A stretch of 64,000 bases of DNA, from positions 111,975,534 through 112,039,533 of the forward strand of contig OY804580.1 of NCBI GenBank assembly GCA_963680875.1. The letters are read 5' to 3'. The stretch is from Bathymodiolus brooksi. Taxonomy: Eukaryota > Mollusca > Bivalvia > Mytilida > Modiolidae. A model generated the notes under the pieces. The model was not told the origin of the DNA and did not search any database. It saw nothing but the letters and a program-made list of their open reading frames with translations. The position numbers and the translations under genes were made by a program. Below are positions 1-11,100 of this stretch, piece after piece (the first letter of the stretch is position 1; every line of letters begins with the position of its first letter).

Positions 1-189
1 GCTGTTTTAGTGAACTAACAATATAAAGATCCAAATAAGAGTGTTAGTATATTACAAATGGGATATCATCTAATCAAATATGGCTCGTTCTCTCCATGAT
101 ATAACTGTAAAGTTGCCAATTTGGAGTTAGAAAATGATGACTCACTAAGAGGGGATCGTTCAGCTCATAACATTAGTTTAACACCGCCA
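1..189. other. Unique AT-rich sequence
   Basis: I see no gene, repeat or motif here beyond AT-rich sequence leading into a remnant of dispersed element A. Confidence 0.4.
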
Positions 190-345
190 CATCAAGCCAG
201 GAAAATGAGCAGTCATGTATTTGTGAATTAGGGGTATCAATTTTGTCAATTTCTACAAATTTGACATTTGATTTTGTAATTTTCCCACAGTGTGTATTTT
301 GTTTGTGTTTTTCATTCTAACACTGTAGTAATAACATATAAATTA
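190..345 (+). mobile_element. Dispersed element A, unexpanded remnant
   Basis: The stretch has, in order, 'aagccaggaaaatgagcagt', 'catgtatttgtgaattaggg', a segment resembling 'ttgcctctttctac', and 'cacagtgtgtattttgtt'. The same order recurs at 14585, 17925, 38930 and 54845 (plus) and at 15985 and 19850 (minus). This copy carries the 'gtcatgtatttgtgtgttag' segment once, whereas the 18 kb and 55 kb copies carry it dozens of times. No coding capacity is visible. The superfamily is not determined. Confidence 0.6.
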
Positions 346-787
346 TTCTCTGGGGATGGTACAAGAACATACATATGTAGCAACTTCATAATTAACTAAT
401 AGTCGAAATATGAGTGGAATCATTCCTACTTAATTTACATCTCATTAGACAGCGTCAAAATATGCATGTATCTCTGTCTAATTGCTTGTCTGGTAAACCA
501 TTCATTTGAAACATACAATGAAATACACACATTAGAAATTGATGCCTATAATTTATAACTGTAATGTGGGAACATTATTGAACATATAATGTTTGAAAAT
601 ATCATAATGTATATAAAAAAACGATAAATATCTTTCATAAACAAAGCTTTTAAAGTGATAAATTGTACGACTACAGTAATTTGTTTGAATTTATTGTGTT
701 AGGTGATAATGTTAAATTGCATACCTCTGTCTGTGACATTTCTATGATATCTCGCCATGAACAAAACAATGAAGTGATAAGAAAGGT
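346..787. other. Unique AT-rich sequence
   Basis: No open frame of note, repeat or hairpin is seen between element A and the element B copy that starts near 788. Confidence 0.4.
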
Positions 788-802
788 TTGAAGATACCAA
801 CT

Positions 803-1127
803 GGGTAATCAGAGGCCGTAAATCAGTGGCCGGTAATCAGAGGCCGTAAATCAGAGGCCGGTAATCAGAGGCCGTAAATCAGAGGCCGGTAATCAGAGAC
901 CGTAAATCAGAGACCGTAAATCAGAGGCCGGTAATCAGAGGCCGTAAATCAGAGGCCGGTAATCAGAGGCCGTAAATCAGAGGCCGGTAATCAGAGGCCG
1001 TAAATCAGAGGCCGGTAATCAGAGACCGTAAATCAGAGACCGTAAATCAGAGGCCGGTAATCAGAGGCCGTAAATCAGAGGCCGACAATCAGAGGCCGGT
1101 AATCAGAGGTCGTAAATCAGAGGACGG
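803..1127. repeat. 14 bp (28 bp dimer) minisatellite in element B
   Basis: The units 'gtaatcagaggcc' and 'gtaaatcagaggcc' alternate for about 12 dimers, with 'gagacc' variants that themselves recur in blocks. The unit derives from the 'tttacggcttctgattaccc' tail of element B in reverse complement. Confidence 0.85.
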
Positions 1128-1318
1128 TAATCAGAGGCCGTAAATCGAAGGACAGACAACACAATATCCAACAGGGTAATCAGAGGCCGTAAATCGAAGG
1201 ACAGACAACACAATATCCAACAGGGTAATCAGAGGCCGTAAATCGAAGGACAGGCAACACAATATCCAACAGGGTAATCAGAGGCCGTAAATCGAAGGAC
1301 AGACAACACAATATCCAA
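1128..1318. repeat. 49 bp tandem repeat, about 3.9 copies
   Basis: 'taatcagaggccgtaaatcg' begins at 1128, 1177, 1226 and 1275, giving an exact 49 bp period. The unit includes the neighbouring 'aaggacagacaacacaatat' segment of element B, so this is a second, longer amplification register in the same copy. Confidence 0.9.
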
Positions 1319-1745
1319 AACCAACCAATGATGTACAACACATTACATAGAAAATTAAAGATCGAGCAGCTCAAACCCAACAAATACTGGGGTGCACTCA
1401 ACTGCCCCGGAAGGGTAAGCAGTTCCTGCTCCACATGAGGCACCTATCATTTTAAAGATTAGGAGCAATGGTAAATATTTGAAATACTCTTGTATTGTGG
1501 ATTTATGTTAAATATATACATGCGTGAAATGAAAAAAGAAAAGAAACATTAATGGCTCTAAAATCGACATTAAGAATGTTAATGTAAAAATTATTGGTTA
1601 AACACAAAATCACTGTTCGGATGAACAAGAAAAAAAGCCTAATTAAACCACAATATATAAATATTACACAAGTCGAACACAAAATGGAACGAGAACAGTG
1701 GGCAAAATATTAAGGGTTATGGAGGGTCATGGTGCATAAGGTCAC

Positions 1746-1840
1746 ACTCAACAATATTTCAGTTACATGGTGGCGGTCAGTTTTATTGGTGGAGGAAACC
1801 AGAGTAACCAGAGAAATCTAACTTCCATACACTCATGACC
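1746..1840 (-). mobile_element. SINE tail fragment
   Basis: 'caatatttcagttacatggt', 'ggcggtcagttttattggtg' and 'gaggaaaccagagtaacc' match the conserved tail of the tRNA-derived SINE seen complete at 14138 and 34645. The tRNA-like head is missing here. Confidence 0.7.
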
Positions 1841-1924
1841 ACAACGTCATCACCATTATCACACTGCCGTTCACATCATCATTCGGGAAATTGAAATTGC
1901 ACAGTTCAATGATATGTGCATATA

Positions 1925-2085
1925 GTCCAGGAAATAAGGGTAATAACAAAATTACCGAACTCCGAACAATCTTACAAAGGGAAAGTCAAAACTCATAAGT
2001 ATATAAAGAGACAAAATCAGTCAACAACCGGAAAACTGTGAAAACCGTAATGACCCTGACTTGGTAAAAGACATTTTAGAAACCT
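1925..2085. repeat. Dispersed repeat G, copy 1
   Basis: 'aataagggtaataacaaaat' followed by 'taccgaactccgaacaatct' and 'cagtcaacaaccggaaaact' recurs in the same order and orientation at 51747-51870 with scattered substitutions. I recall a near-identical repeat that is very abundant in Mytilus genomes. No coding capacity is visible. Confidence 0.6.
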
Positions 2086-2824
2086 TAGTAGATTTCATCT
2101 AAATATTTAAAATAACCAAAATAACAGAGAAAAAAGACAAAAAACAAAATGGTCCCTTCCAAAAAGAAAAAACAAAACAAAACAAATTAAAATTATAAAA
2201 AAATGTAAAAATAGAAATAAATATAATTGGCACGAATTATGCACTACCTAAAATATATGGATGACACAAAAGTTGTAGCATAATATGTAGAATTAAATAT
2301 TTTGTGATTCGTTTATGCTTGGTTTTGACAATCACTCGACCACTGCTTGATGGCTTTTATAGCTAACGATTGTGGTTATTTACTACAAGCTAAAGCTGTA
2401 AACAAGTAGATTTGTATGGTCTTTATAGCTAGCAGTTGTCATTAGAGGGGAACAATAAATTGATTAGTATTACCAGGCATTTATCAATTTTAATCTAGAC
2501 CTCTTGATTTGTCAAGGCCAGCAACATTTAATATATATCAACCTGAAATAATGTTATAATGCATCAGCAACATCATACTTAAGATTCATATTTACGACAC
2601 AGATGGGTTTTAGTAGGTGATGATATCCCACATCCTAAAGAGATAGTATATATCATATCAAACAATCATAGTTCAGTCGAAAGCACTGACTACTGTGCAG
2701 ATGATACACTCGGAGACAAATAAGCTATCAGCAGAGGTATCGACCCAGTGATAGTGGTAAGCACGTAGATAACCTTTCTTTTCATAATAATGAATCTTTT
2801 GTGTTTCAATACCAACTACATCAT
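2086..2824. other. Unique AT-rich sequence
   Basis: Poly-A-rich low-complexity sequence at 2130-2220, then ordinary AT-rich sequence. No gene is supported. Confidence 0.4.
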
Positions 2825-3032
2825 CATATAAGCAGTGCCGTCTTAACACATGGGCACGATGGGCAGTTGCCCGGAGTCCCCACGAATACAGGGGCTCCAT
2901 GCTAATCTACGTATGTTTTGTATGGCATTTTATTTATTGTAACATACATACGCATTTTTCCTTTGATGTTTTTATGCAGTAATCAACTTAATAATAGTGA
3001 ACTTTTACAAACCATGGTCTAACATGAATATC

Positions 3033-3125
3033 TTGATGTTATTCCATGATTTTGACGTCATAGGTCTGTTATTCCATGATTTTGACGTCATAGGATCTGT
3101 TATTACATGATTTTGACGTCATAGA
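3033..3125. repeat. Three tandem 30-31 bp copies, each with TGACGTCA
   Basis: 'tgttattccatgattttgac' plus 'gtcatagg' occurs three times in the hAT element. Each copy ends in the perfect CRE-type octamer TGACGTCA, at 3053-3060, 3083-3090 and 3114-3121. Whether these bind CREB/ATF proteins is not known. Confidence 0.85.
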
Positions 3126-3155
3126 TCTGTCAATCATGTCATTTCTGTTACAAAC

Positions 3156-3256
3156 CATATATACCATGGATTTTACTCATGAACTTATTTAAGCCAACTC
3201 ATCCTTCGGATTCGTTGGTTTAAATAAGTTAATTCGTAAGATCCATGGTATATATG
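3156..3256. repeat. Imperfect palindrome within the hAT element
   Basis: 'catatataccatggatttta' and 'aacttatttaa' on the left pair with 'ttaaataagtt' and 'atccatggtatatatg' on the right, around a short loop near 'catccttcggattcg'. The structure could fold into a long hairpin if transcribed. Confidence 0.8.
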
Positions 3257-3406
3257 ATACATATTTAAACACTGAGTACCAATACACTACATATATGTTT
3301 AAGTTTATAGACAATTTACATTTTTATTCTTGTGAGTGGTTGTGCAAGTAGGGGATCCAGTGCACTGTTTTGCCCGGGGGCCTATAATGCTGTTAAGATG
3401 GCCCTG

Positions 3407-3987
3407 CATATAAGCTGAAATTTTAGACGTCTGTGAAAGGAAGAAATAAATGTTTAATTAAATACCTATTCACTCTACTAATTGATATAAGAAACCAGAA
3501 AATATCTATAACAACCTATACGATAAAAGTGGTTAACTCGAATCTCGTGTTACAAATTAACATAACAACATACTACCTAGTTGAGGTCAGCGTATGTCGT
3601 TGATAGACCTGTACCCTGTATCGAAATTTTGTGGATATTGATTATTGCGATAAATATTCTCAAACAAGGAGATATTAAAAGTTAAAATTAAGATGGTGCT
3701 TGCTGAATATTTTACGATCCTTAAGCCGTTAATTGGACGACTATTATGCAGTTTCCGTTTCCCATCTAGACGAAGACATATTGACGGTGGTGCATGTTTA
3801 AATCTGAAATGTCGCCGTTCCTTAATTGGGACAAAATGGATTTTCTATATCGGACACCATAAAAAGAGATTACTGCTATTTGAAACACACGTTTTCTTGT
3901 TCATTCCGGTTGTTCGTGATTAACCTTTATTGAGTTATTTTTAGCTTTGTTACCTCGTTTCTCTTATAATTTCAGCATAAATAAAGA
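3407..3987. other. Unique sequence
   Basis: A 76-codon plus frame (3693-3923) is present. It has no recognisable domain and is not supported as a gene. Confidence 0.35.
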
Positions 3988-4140
3988 CACTGATTTTGGC
4001 TATCCTGTTTAGACTCTTTGGTTTTATTGCTCTCAAAACTTTAAATTATTTGGCTTTCCAAGCTTTTGATTTTGAGTGTACATGATGATGGTTGTTCATG
4101 AACCGCGTCGTATGCACTAAATTTGATACCTACGATTTTA
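3988..4140 (+). mobile_element. Dispersed element C, unexpanded copy
   Basis: The order is 'ggctatcctgtttagactct', 'attgctctcaaaacttta', 'tttggctttccaagc', 'gattttgagtgtac', 'atgatgatggttgt', 'ccgcgtcgtatgcactaaat' and 'gatacctacgattt'. This is the single-copy form of the element whose first part is amplified at 39755-42905 and whose later 'ctgatgacggttattac' part is amplified at 31413-32826. It is the reference copy for recognising both arrays. Confidence 0.75.
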
Positions 4141-4295
4141 TTCATAACAAATAGGAAACTGTTACCCTAAGTAAACGTTAGTGGAAACCGAAGGGAAAAT
4201 CAAGGATAGGCCATCGTGACACTCGTTTCAAATGGTAAATAATGCGCTTATCCAATAGTATCAGAAATAAAACCCACGTTTAGGTTGATTTGATT

Positions 4296-4545
4296 ACATT
4301 ATGGTGTTTAACGCCACTTTCGACACTATTTCAGTTATATCGTGGTGGTCGAGTACCCGGAGAAACCCACCGACCTGTCGCAAGTCACTAACAAACTTTA
4401 TCACATAATGTTGTATCGAGTACACCTCGCCATGAACGGGGTTCGAAGCGACAACTTAAATAGTGGTGATATGCATTGCTTGCACAAGTAGTTGTAGATC
4501 TAACTCCCATACAATCACAACCACGATGGCCTCCATCTAGAATAG
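4296..4545 (-). mobile_element. tRNA-derived SINE, near full length
   Basis: Read forward it runs from the tail ('atggtgtttaacgccacttt', 'atatcgtggtggtcg', 'cccggagaaacccaccgacc') through 'gtcgcaagtcactaacaaac' to 'cacctcgccatgaacggggt' and 'tcgaa', the reverse of a pol III B box. So the head is on the minus strand. It belongs with the copies at 34645, 57701 and 58985. The tail is shared with tRNA-derived SINEs widespread in molluscs (known families include V-SINE/RUDI and MetaSINE types; exact assignment not made). The minus frame here is non-coding. Confidence 0.8.
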
Positions 4546-4997
4546 GAAAATAAACGTTAGAGAATACCGGACGGCAATCACAAATGGACAATGCAGAGAA
4601 ACTGGTAGCATTGGGTATACAAGACAAAAGTTTGTGACATTCTAATAATAAATCTTAATATTTTCCTTTTTAAATTGAATACAGTTAAATAAAATCAATA
4701 TATTTCGAGGAAATTGAGCTAAGTATATATTTTGAAATACCCTTTGTCATTTGAATTCAACTATCACTTCATATGTAGCTGTAATCAAATTTATTTCAGC
4801 AAAAGAATCAATTCCATTGTAATAAAAATAGTTTTAGTATTGCTAACATATACAATATAACACGATAATATCATATATTGTCCCTGAAACCTAACACAAA
4901 CAGATATTTATTTCACATACTGCCATATAAACTTCTTATTTACTTATTGAAATTGGAGAAGAACAAACAACATCATAAAATTACTTTTCGAAAGTCG

Positions 4998-5043
4998 TAT
5001 TTTATTGGACAATATCTCAATATTTTATTGGACAATATCTCAA
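4998..5043. repeat. 23 bp exact tandem duplication
   Basis: 'tattttattggacaatatct' plus 'caa' is repeated exactly, at 4998-5020 and 5021-5043. The flanking 450 bp on the left is unremarkable AT-rich sequence. Confidence 0.9.
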
Positions 5044-5129
5044 TATTTTTGAATTGATTATAAGTTTATCGAAAAAGAATAGATGTTCAAAAGGATTTGC
5101 AGCTTTTGTGGACAAAAAGTCGCTGATCA

Positions 5130-8100
5130 CAAAAGACCAACAGGGATTCGTTGTTCACTTAACACCAAGGACACAATGACCAAAAAGAAAGCCGTAAATA
5201 GAAGAACACAATGACCAAAAAGAAAGCCGTAAACAGAAGGACACAATGACCAAAAAGAAAGCCGTAAATAGAAGGACACAATGACCAAAAAGAAAAGCCG
5301 TAAATAGAAGGACACAATGGCCAAAAAGAAAGCCGTAAACAGAAGGACACAATGACCAAAAAGAAAGCCGTAAATAGAAGGACACAATGGCCAAAAAGAA
5401 AGCGTAAATAGAAGGACACAATGACCAAAAAAAGCCGTAAATAGAAGGACACAATGGCCGAAAAGAAAGCCGTAAATAGAAGGACACAATGACCAAAAAG
5501 AAAGCCGTAAACAGAAGGACACAATGACCAAAAAGAAAGCCGTAAATAGAAGGACACAATGGCCAAAAAGAAAAGCCGTAAATAGAAGGACACAATGGCC
5601 AAAAAGAAAAGCCGTAAATAGAAGGACACAATGACCAAAAAGAAAGCCGTAAATAGAAGGACACAATGGCCAAAAAGAAAGCCGTAAATAGAAGGACACA
5701 ATGGCCAAAAAGAAAGCCGTAAACAGAAGGACACAATGACCAAAAAGAAAGCGTAAATAGAAGGACACAATGACCAAAAAAAGCCGTAAATAGAAGGACA
5801 CAATGGCCAAAAAGAAAAGCGTAAATAGAAGGACACAATGACCAAAAAGAAAAGCGTAAATAGAAGGACACAATGACCAAAAAGAAAAGCCGTAAATAGA
5901 AGGACACAATGACCAAAAAGAAAAGCGTAAATAGAAGGACACAATGACCAAAAAGAAAGCCGTAAACAGAAGGACACAATGACCAAAAAGAAAGCGTAAA
6001 TAGAAGGACACAATGACCAAAAAAAGCCGTAAATAGAAAGACACAATGACCAAAAAGAAAAGCCGTAAATAGAAGGACACAATGACCAAAAAGAAAGCCG
6101 TAAACAGAAGGACACAATGGCCAAAAAAAAGCCGTAAATAGAAGGACACAATGACCAAAAAGAAAGCGTAAATAGAAGGACACAATGACCAAAAAGAAAG
6201 CGTAAATAGAAGGACACAATGACCAAAAAGAAAGCCGTAAATAGAAGGACACAATGGCCAAAAAGAAAGCGTAAATAGAAGGACACAATGACCAAAAAGA
6301 AAGCGTAAATAGAAGGACACAATGACCAAAAAGAAAGCCGTAAATAGAAGGACACAATGGCCAAAAAGAAAGCGTAAATAGAAGGACACAATGACCAAAA
6401 AAAGCCGTAAATAGAAGGACACAATGGCCAAAAAGAAAGCCGTAAATAGAAGGACACAATGACCAAAAAGAAAGCCGTAAATAGAAGGACACAATGACCA
6501 AAAAGAAAGCGTAAATAGAAGGACACAATGACCAAAAAGAAAGCGTAAATAGAAGGACACAATGACCAAAAAGAAAAGCCGTAAATAGAAGGACACAATG
6601 ACCAAAAAGAAAGCGTAAATAGAAGGACACAATGGCCAAAAAAAGCCGTAAATAGAAGGACACAATGGCCAAAAAGAAAGCCGTAAATAGAAGGACACAA
6701 TGACCAAAAAGAAAGCGTAAATAGAAGGACACAATGACCAAAAAGAAAGCGTAAATAGAAGGACACAATGGCCAAAAAGAAAAGCCGTAAATAGAAGGAC
6801 ACAATGACCAAAAAGAAAGCCGTAAATAGAAGGACACAATGACCAAAAAGAAAGCCGTAAATAGAAGGACACAATGGCCAAAAAGAAAGCCGTAAACAGA
6901 AGGACACAATGACCAAAAAGAAAGCGTAAATAGAAGGACACAATGACCAAAAAAAGCCGTAAATAGAAGGACACAATGGCCGAAAAGAAAGCCGTAAATA
7001 GAAGGACACAATGACCAAAAAGAAAGCCGTAAACAGAAGGACACAATGACCAAAAAGAAAGCCGTAAATAGAAGGACACAATGGCCAAAAAGAAAAGCCG
7101 TAAATAGAAGGACACAATGGCCAAAAAGAAAAGCCGTAAATAGAAGGACACAATGACCAAAAAGAAAGCCGTAAATAGAAGGACACAATGACCAAAAAGA
7201 AAGCCGTAAATAGAAGGACACAATGGCCAAAAAGAAAGCCGTAAACAGAAGGACACAATGACCAAAAAGAAAGCGTAAATAGAAGGACACAATGACCAAA
7301 AAGAAAGCCGTAAATAGAAGGACACAATGGCCAAAAAGAAAGCGTAAATAGAAGGACACAATGACCAAAAAGAAAAGCCGTAAATAGAAGGACACAATGG
7401 CCAAAAAGAAAGCGTAAATAGAAGGACACAATGGCCAAAAAGAAAAGCCGTAAATAGAAGGACACAATGGCCAAAAAGAAAGCCGTAAACAGAAGGACAC
7501 AATGGCCAAAAAGAAAAGCCGTAAATAGAAGGACACAATGGCCAAAAAGAAAGCCGTAAACAGAAGGACACAATGGCCAAAAAGAAAGCCGTAAATAGAA
7601 GGACACAATGACCAAAAAGAAAAGCGTAAATAGAAGGACACAATGACCAAAAAGAAAGCCGTAAACAGAAGGACACAATGACCAAAAAGAAAGCGTAAAT
7701 AGAAGGACACAATGACCAAAAAAAGCCGTAAATAGAAAGACACAATGACCAAAAAGAAAAGCCGTAAATAGAAGGACACAATGACCAAAAAGAAAGCCGT
7801 AAACAGAAGGACACAATGGCCAAAAAGAAAGCCGTAAATAGAAGGACACAATGACCAAAAAGAAAGCGTAAATAGAAGGACACAATGACCAAAAAGAAAG
7901 CGTAAATAGAAGGACACAATGACCAAAAAGAAAGCCGTAAATAGAAGGACACAATGGCCAAAAAGAAAGCGTAAATAGAAGGACACAATGACCAAAAAGA
8001 AAGCGTAAATAGAAGGACACAATGACCAAAAAGAAAGCCGTAAATAGAAGGACACAATGGCCAAAAAGAAAGCGTAAATAGAAGGACACAATGACCAAAA

Positions 8101-11100
8101 AAAGCCGTAAATAGAAGGACACAATGGCCAAAAAGAAAGCCGTAAATAGAAGGACACAATGACCAAAAAGAAAGCCGTAAATAGAAGGACACAATGACCA
8201 AAAAGAAAAGCCGTAAATAGAAGGACACAATGACCAAAAAGAAAGCCGTAAACAGAAGGACACAATGGCCAAAAAGAAAGCCGTAAATAGAAGGACACAA
8301 TGGCCAAAAAGAAAAGCCGTAAATAGAAGGACACAATGGCCAAAAAGAAAAGCCGTAAATAGAAGGACACAATGACCAAAAAGAAAGCCGTAAATAGAAG
8401 GACACAATGACCAAAAAGAAAGCCGTAAATAGAAGGACACAATGACCAAAAAGAAAGCCGTAAATAGAAGGACACAATGACCAAAAAGAAAGCCGTAAAT
8501 AGAAGGACACAATGACCAAAAAGAAAGCCGTAAACAGAAGGACACAATGGCCAAAAAGAAAGCCGTAAACAGAAGGACACAATGACCAAAAAGAAAGCGT
8601 AAATAGAAGGACACAATGACCAAAAAAAGCCGTAAATAGAAGGACACAATGGCCAAAAAGAAAGCCGTAAATAGAAGGACACAATGACCAAAAAGAAAAG
8701 CGTAAATAGAAGGACACAATGACCAAAAAGAAAGCCGTAAACAGAAGGACACAATGACCAAAAAGAAAGCGTAAATAGAAGGACACAATGACCAAAAAAA
8801 GCCGTAAATAGAAAGACACAATGACCAAAAAGAAAAGCCGTAAATAGAAGGACACAATGACCAAAAAGAAAGCCGTAAACAGAAGGACACAATGGCCAAA
8901 AAGAAAGCCGTAAATAGAAGGACACAATGACCAAAAAGAAAGCGTAAATAGAAGGACACAATGACCAAAAAGAAAGCGTAAATAGAAGGACACAATGACC
9001 AAAAAGAAAGCCGTAAATAGAAGGACACAATGGCCAAAAAGAAAGCGTAAATAGAAGGACACAATGACCAAAAAGAAAGCGTAAATAGAAGGACACAATG
9101 ACCAAAAAGAAAGCCGTAAATAGAAGGACACAATGGCCAAAAAGAAAGCCGTAAACAGAAGGACACAATGGCCAAAAAGAAAGCGTAAATAGAAGGACAC
9201 AATGACCAAAAAGAAAGCGTAAATAGAAGGACACAATGACCAAAAAAAGCCGTAAATAGAAGGACACAATGACCAAAAAGAAAGCGTAAATAGAAGGACA
9301 CAATGACCAAAAAGAAAGCCGTAAATAGAAGGACACAATGACCAAAAAGAAAGCGTAAATAGAAGGACACAATGACCAAAAAGAAAGCGTAAATAGAAGG
9401 ACACAATGACCAAAAAAAACCGTAAATAGAAGGACACAATGACCAAAAAGAAAGCGTAAATAGAAGGACACAATGACCAAAAAGAAAGCGTAAATAGAAG
9501 GACACAATGACCAAAAAGAAAGCCGTAAATAGAAGGACACAATGGCCAAAAAGAAAGCGTAAATAGAAGGACACAATGACCAAAAAGAAAGCGTAAATAG
9601 AAGGACACAATGACCAACAAGAAAGCCGTAAATAGAAGGACACAATGGCCAAAAAGAAAGCGTAAATAGAAGGACACAATGACCAAAAAAAGCCGTAAAT
9701 AGAAGGACACAATGGCCAAAAAGAAAGCCGTAAATAGAAGGACACAATGACCAAAAAGAAAGCCGTAAATAGAAGGACACAATGACCAAAAAGAAAGCCG
9801 TAAATAGAAGGACACAATGACCAAAAAGAAAGCGTAAATAGAAGGACACAATGACCAAAAAGAAAGCCGTAAATAGAAGGACACAATGGCCAAAAAGAAA
9901 GCGTAAATAGAAGGACACAATGACCAAAAAGAAAGCGTAAATAGAAGGACACAATGACCAAAAAGAAAGCCGTAAATAGAAGGACACAATGGCCAAAAAG
10001 AAAGCGTAAATAGAAGGACACAATGACCAAAAAGAAAGCCGTAAACAGAAGGACACAATGACCAAAAAGAAAGCGTAAATAGAAGGACACAATGACCAAA
10101 AAAAGCCGTAAATAGAAGGACACAATGGCCAAAAAGAAAGCCGTAAATAGAAGGACACAATGACCAAAAAGAAAAGCGTAAATAGAAGGACACAATGACC
10201 AAAAAGAAAGCCGTAAACAGAAGGACACAATGACCAAAAAGAAAGCGTAAATAGAAGGACACAATGACCAAAAAAAGCCGTAAATAGAAAGACACAATGA
10301 CCAAAAAGAAAGCCGTAAACAGAAGGACACAATGGCCAAAAAGAAAGCCGTAAATAGAAGGACACAATGACCAAAAAGAAAGCGTAAATAGAAGGACACA
10401 ATGACCAAAAAGAAAGCGTAAATAGAAGGACACAATGACCAAAACGAAAGCCGTAAATAGAAGGACACAATGGCCAAAAAGAAAGCGTAAATAGAAGGAC
10501 ACAATGACCAAAAAGAAAGCGTAAATAGAAGGACACAATGACCAAAAAGAAAGCGTAAATAGAAGGACACAATGACCAAAAAGAAAGCCGTAAATAGAAG
10601 GACACAATGGCCAAAAAGAAAGCGTAAATAGAAGGACACAATGACCAAAAAGAAAGCGTAAATAGAAGGACACAATGACCAAAAAGAAAGCCGTAAATAG
10701 AAGGACACAATGGCCAAAAAGAAAGCGTAAATAGAAGGACACAATGACCAAAAAAAGCCGTAAATAGAAGGACACAATGGCCAAAAAGAAAGCCGTAAAT
10801 AGAAGGACACAATGACCAAAAAGAAAGCCGTAAATAAAAGGACACAATGACCAAAAAGAAAGCGTAAATAGAAGGACACAATGACCAAAAAGAAAGCGTA
10901 AATAGAAGGACACAATGACCAAAAAGAAAGCCGTAAATAGAAGGACACAATGGCCAAAAAGAAAGCGTAAATAGAAGGACACAATGACCAAAAAGAAAGC
11001 GTAAATAGAAGGACACAATGACCAAAAAGAAAGCCGTAAATAGAAGGACACAATGGCCAAAAAGAAAGCGTAAATAGAAGGACACAATGACCAAAAAGAA

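Larger units (their letters stand above)
788..1450 (-). mobile_element. Dispersed element B, copy 1, with two internal arrays
   Basis: Read on the minus strand this is element B: a head with 'gagcaggaactgcttaccct', then 'gatctttaattttctatgta', 'ttgtacatcattgg', and a tail 'gatttacggcctctgattac' ending in 'ggtatcttcaaacc'. Unexpanded copies lie at 14765, 19985, 37425 and 45320. In this copy the tail is amplified, first as a 49 bp unit and then as a shorter 14 bp unit. The small minus frame at 1180-1443 is the element read in frame and not a gene. Confidence is high that this is the same family, low on its class. Confidence 0.7.
2833..3406. mobile_element. Non-autonomous hAT-type DNA transposon
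   Basis: The ends are inverted repeats: CAGTGCCGTCTTAACA at 2833-2848 and, on the other strand from 3406 to 3391, CAGGGCCATCTTAACA (14 of 16 match). The element is flanked on both sides by CATATAAG (2825-2832 and 3407-3414), an 8 bp target duplication. CAGNG ends with 8 bp duplications are the hAT signature. At 574 bp, and with no transposase frame inside, it is a non-autonomous copy. Its interior holds a triplicated 30 bp segment (3033-3125) and a palindrome (3156-3256). The exact target duplication suggests a fairly recent insertion. Confidence 0.8.

Noticed and set aside
3693..3923. 76-codon plus frame with basic and cysteine residues
   Set aside because: No recognisable domain, splice context or codon signature; length is within chance expectation.
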